Below are positions 61,807 through 64,000 of a stretch of 64,000 nucleotides of DNA, one piece after another. The notes below the pieces were generated by a model, which was given only the letters and a program-made list of their open reading frames with translations, was not told the DNA's origin and searched no databases. The number at the start of each line of letters is the position of its first letter. Position 1 is the stretch's first letter. The position numbers and the translations under genes were made by a program. This stretch comes from Pseudarthrobacter oxydans (lineage in GTDB: Bacteria > Actinomycetota > Actinomycetes > Actinomycetales > Micrococcaceae). The stretch is from NCBI RefSeq assembly GCF_034258515.1, contig NZ_CP139438.1, positions 2,170,001 to 2,234,000 on the forward strand. The letters are read 5' to 3'.

Positions 61807-62930
61807 TCGCGTGTCCGGACAGCGCGCAGGATGCGGTGGAGGCTCAGCAGGACCGATTCGGACGCGGGGACCATTCCCTGCTCCGCATCCCTTCCGGCGG
61901 TGGCAGCCATGCAGGCTTCCACCGCCTCCTTTGCCGCCCCGAAATGGCCGTCCTGCGCGGAGGTGTCGTCGTCGCTGAACGAGCGGAGAAGGTTGCCGGT
62001 GGCTGACAAAGCATCGGCTAGCGGACCGGTGTCCTGCAGGGGAACGCTGTAGGGTGCCTCGCTCTCCCAGATCACGTCCGAAAGCACGTCGGTGATGTCC
62101 TGGATGTGGAAGGTCACCCTCTCCAGTTCGCGCAGGTTCCGGTAGTCAAGATCGACGTCGCGGGGGTGCAGCTTGCGCCTCGGATTGGCCCGCCGGCTTG
62201 CGTCAGCCTCCTTGACCAGGTGCCGGACTTGGCGGGCCGCCGCCGCCAGTTCGTCTGAACGGCTTGACCAGTCCTCGTGTTTGGGCGGCCATTCTTCCTT
62301 TAGGGCCGCCCCCATGTCGGTGAGCTGGCGGCCAAGGGCTTGACGGAGCTCATCCAGGCTGGCCGCGGCGGCGTTCAGGTGCAGCGGCGGAAAGATCAGG
62401 AAGTTGACGCCGATCCCAACGGCGACTCCAAAGCCCATCTGCAGGAGGTAACCGAACGAAAAGTCGTCCGGATTACTGCCGCCCACGAGCAAAACCAGCA
62501 GCGCCGCCGTCGGAATCCAGTCACTGCCCGAACCGATTCCCGGCAGGCCCCCAAGCAGGACGCCTATTCCCATAATCAGCGCGACGGCGAGCGGCGACGG
62601 ATCCGTGACGGTAACCAGCACATACGCCAGGCCGATGCCCACTGCGAGTCCGGCAAGGGCCTCGAGGCCCTGCCGTACCGAGCCGGCAACGTTGTGGTAC
62701 ATCGCCACCAGCGCACCCAGGGGGGCGTAGTAGGGATAGTTCGCAGCAGCTCCGGGCAGATGCGGTGCGATGGCGAAGGCCAGTCCGGCTGCAAAAGCCG
62801 CCTTGGCCGCCAGTTGCAGCCGCTGCGCGGCAAAAGCCGACGACAGGCCGGACACCGCCTGTTTGAGAAAAAGGGTCCCCCTGGCCCACCTGGTATCCGG
62901 GCGTGCTTGAGACTGGCGCATTCGTACCAC
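61803..62930 (-). CDS. FUSC-family membrane protein (aromatic-acid exporter-like)
   Basis: Integral membrane protein of 375 residues. About six hydrophobic segments fill residues 30-180 (YPYYAPLGALVAMYHNVAGSVRQGLEALAGLAVGIGL is the family's core), followed by a long helical cytoplasmic part. The family covers fusaric-acid and hydroxybenzoate exporters. GTG at 62930 or ATG at 62921. Convergent with maoC; its stop codon shares bases with that of maoC. Confidence 0.85.
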   Translation of the reverse strand: MVRMRQSQARPDTRWARGTLFLKQAVSGLSSAFAAQRLQLAAKAAFAAGLAFAIAPHLPGAAANYPYYAPLGALVAMYHNVAGSVRQGLEALAGLAVGIGLAYVLVTVTDPSPLAVALIMGIGVLLGGLPGIGSGSDWIPTAALLVLLVGGSNPDDFSFGYLLQMGFGVAVGIGVNFLIFPPLHLNAAAASLDELRQALGRQLTDMGAALKEEWPPKHEDWSSRSDELAAAARQVRHLVKEADASRRANPRRKLHPRDVDLDYRNLRELERVTFHIQDITDVLSDVIWESEAPYSVPLQDTGPLADALSATGNLLRSFSDDDTSAQDGHFGAAKEAVEACMAATAGRDAEQGMVPASESVLLSLHRILRAVRTRD

Positions 62931-63002
62931 CCTACGGCGCCCCGGCGGCTGCCTACAAAGGTGCTGGTCAGGGAGGCGGGCACAGTGTGCCCGGGGTGCG
63001 GT

Positions 63003-64000
63003 TCAGGACAGATCTGCCGCTGAACGGCGCACCTCTGCCGCCAGCCGGTGGGCACGGCCGGGCGTTCTTCCGTCCTCCTGCCGCCGCGGAATGTAACCGA
63101 AGCCCAGGCCGTAGGCAGGATCCGCGAACCCGAGCGCCGCGTTGGCGCCCTCATGCCCGAACGCGCGATGGCTCCCGAAGCTCCGCGACGGGTGCGGCTT
63201 CATGAACACGACGGCGAACGCGTTGTCCAGGCCTGAGGACCGGTCAAGGCCCCACACCTGTTCCTGCGACATCTGCTCGACGGTGGCTGCGGTGAGGAAC
63301 GGTTCGCCGCCCTGGATTCCGGTGGTGGCTGCCGCGTAGAGGCGGGCCAGGCCCGAGGCTGCTCCCACGCCGCCTGCCGCGGACATCCCCGCGGCCCGGA
63401 CCGGGCGGATATTGGGAAGCTCCATGATGGTGCTGACCGGGGCGTTGCTGTTCAGGCCCTCGAGGCTGAGCGGATCGAGCCAGGGCTCCACCGGTCCGGC
63501 CGCATAGAGGACGTCGCGGTAACGGTACTCCTGTTCCTCAGGCAGCCCAAGGAAAAAGTCGATACCGTACGAACTCCTGATTCGCCCTTCATAGATCTCC
63601 TGCAGGGTTTCCCCGGCTGTGCGCCGGCACAGCTCTTCCATGATGATCCCGATGGTGAGCGCGTGGTAGCCAAACTGCCGGCCGGGCTGCCAGGTTGGAA
63701 CAGCTCGCGCCAGCCGGGCCGCGGCGGCAGGGGTGGTGAACTCGTCCAGCCCGAAGCCGCCCTCGATGCCCATGAGCCCGGCCTGGTGCGACAAAGCCTC
63801 TCGGACCAGGAGGCGGTCCTTGCCATGCACGCCGAATTCCGGCCAGTAGTGCGCTACGGTCCGGTCGAGGTCGAGCAGACCGTCCTGAACCAGTAGCGCA
63901 ATGACCATGGCAGCCACTCCCTTCGAACAGGAGTACGCCCCCGTCAAGGTGTCCGGCGCCATGTCCGGCCCGCCCGACAGTTCCACGACCGGGACCCCGT
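63003..64000 (-). CDS. Serine hydrolase of the beta-lactamase/EstB family (5' end outside window)
   Basis: C-terminal 330 or so residues of a class C beta-lactamase-fold esterase or peptidase. The SxxK motif is seen as YSCSKG, followed by the usual LDRTVAHYWPEFG and LLVREALSHQAGL segments. The Tyr motif is in FGYHALTIG (YHA instead of YxN), and the third motif reads FGHEGANA. The start lies beyond base 64000. Likely an esterase rather than a true beta-lactamase. Confidence 0.88.
   Translation of the reverse strand, partial: GVPVVELSGGPDMAPDTLTGAYSCSKGVAAMVIALLVQDGLLDLDRTVAHYWPEFGVHGKDRLLVREALSHQAGLMGIEGGFGLDEFTTPAAAARLARAVPTWQPGRQFGYHALTIGIIMEELCRRTAGETLQEIYEGRIRSSYGIDFFLGLPEEQEYRYRDVLYAAGPVEPWLDPLSLEGLNSNAPVSTIMELPNIRPVRAAGMSAAGGVGAASGLARLYAAATTGIQGGEPFLTAATVEQMSQEQVWGLDRSSGLDNAFAVVFMKPHPSRSFGSHRAFGHEGANAALGFADPAYGLGFGYIPRRQEDGRTPGRAHRLAAEVRRSAADLS

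Overview
The window looks like a chromosomal segment from a high-GC actinobacterium of the Arthrobacter/Pseudarthrobacter type (Micrococcales). This rests on strong GC bias in third codon positions, GTG/TTG starts, ATGA-coupled genes, and actinobacterial marker genes: opcA, a SUF operon led by sufR, an actinobacterial glgC/glgA pair, DUF3099, an OpcA-linked zwf and a FabG4-type reductase. I see no rRNA, tRNA, CRISPR array, transposase or integrase, and no clear pseudogene. Two genes run off the ends: pgl at the left and a serine hydrolase at the right.

Layout. 1-8.0 kb (minus strand) is a pentose-phosphate operon, tkt-tal-pgi-zwf-opcA-pgl. 8.4-15.8 kb holds heme and membrane functions: ctaB (heme O synthase), a SulP transporter fused to a beta-carbonic anhydrase, a CPBP-family membrane protease, ctaA (heme A synthase) and an ABC-2 exporter. 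15.9-21.1 kb is the SUF iron-sulfur operon sufR-sufB-sufD-Rieske-sufC-sufT, without sufS or sufU. The order pgl/opcA/zwf/tal/tkt, ctaB, ctaA, ABC, sufR-B-D-C-T is, from memory, the same backbone as Rv1445c-Rv1466 of Mycobacterium tuberculosis. 21.2-26.8 kb carries a zinc metallopeptidase, an acyl-CoA ligase/thiolase pair, and bioY-bioM-bioN for biotin uptake. 27-31.4 kb is an accessory pair of divergent secreted proteins, a modular phytase and a GH16 glycosidase, that share a DNRLRE-type module. 31.6-43.1 kb is mostly housekeeping: ABC-F, YbaK, SURF1, DUF3099, fabG, an SDR, serB, map, an ABC ATPase, a TSUP permease, an rRNA/tRNA methyltransferase, ribosomal protein L31 type B, and a lipoate ligase with unusual domain order. 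43.2-50.9 kb has pepN, a YeiH-type permease, the three-gene ATP-grasp/alpha-E/transglutaminase cluster and a PNPOx-like protein. 51-55.2 kb has a zinc-ribbon SDR and the divergent glgC/glgA pair. 55.3-61.8 kb is a fatty-acid beta-oxidation locus: acyl-CoA oxidase, TetR regulator, thiolase, FabG4-like reductase and MaoC hydratase, with a near-textbook operator. The window closes with a FUSC-type permease and the partial serine hydrolase.

How the genes fit together. The oxidative and non-oxidative pentose-phosphate genes plus pgi form a cycle that regenerates glucose-6-phosphate and makes NADPH. ctaB, ctaA and SURF1 all serve cytochrome c oxidase assembly. The SUF operon builds Fe-S clusters under its own Fe-S sensing repressor. 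The beta-oxidation locus encodes a near-complete cycle under one TetR protein. The most distinctive observations are a palindromic repeat present twice between convergent genes, the SulP-carbonic anhydrase fusion with twin palindromes upstream, the ATP-grasp/alpha-E/transglutaminase cluster, the modular phytase with a 448-bp gapless internal duplication, and several enzymes with altered domain order or missing catalytic residues.
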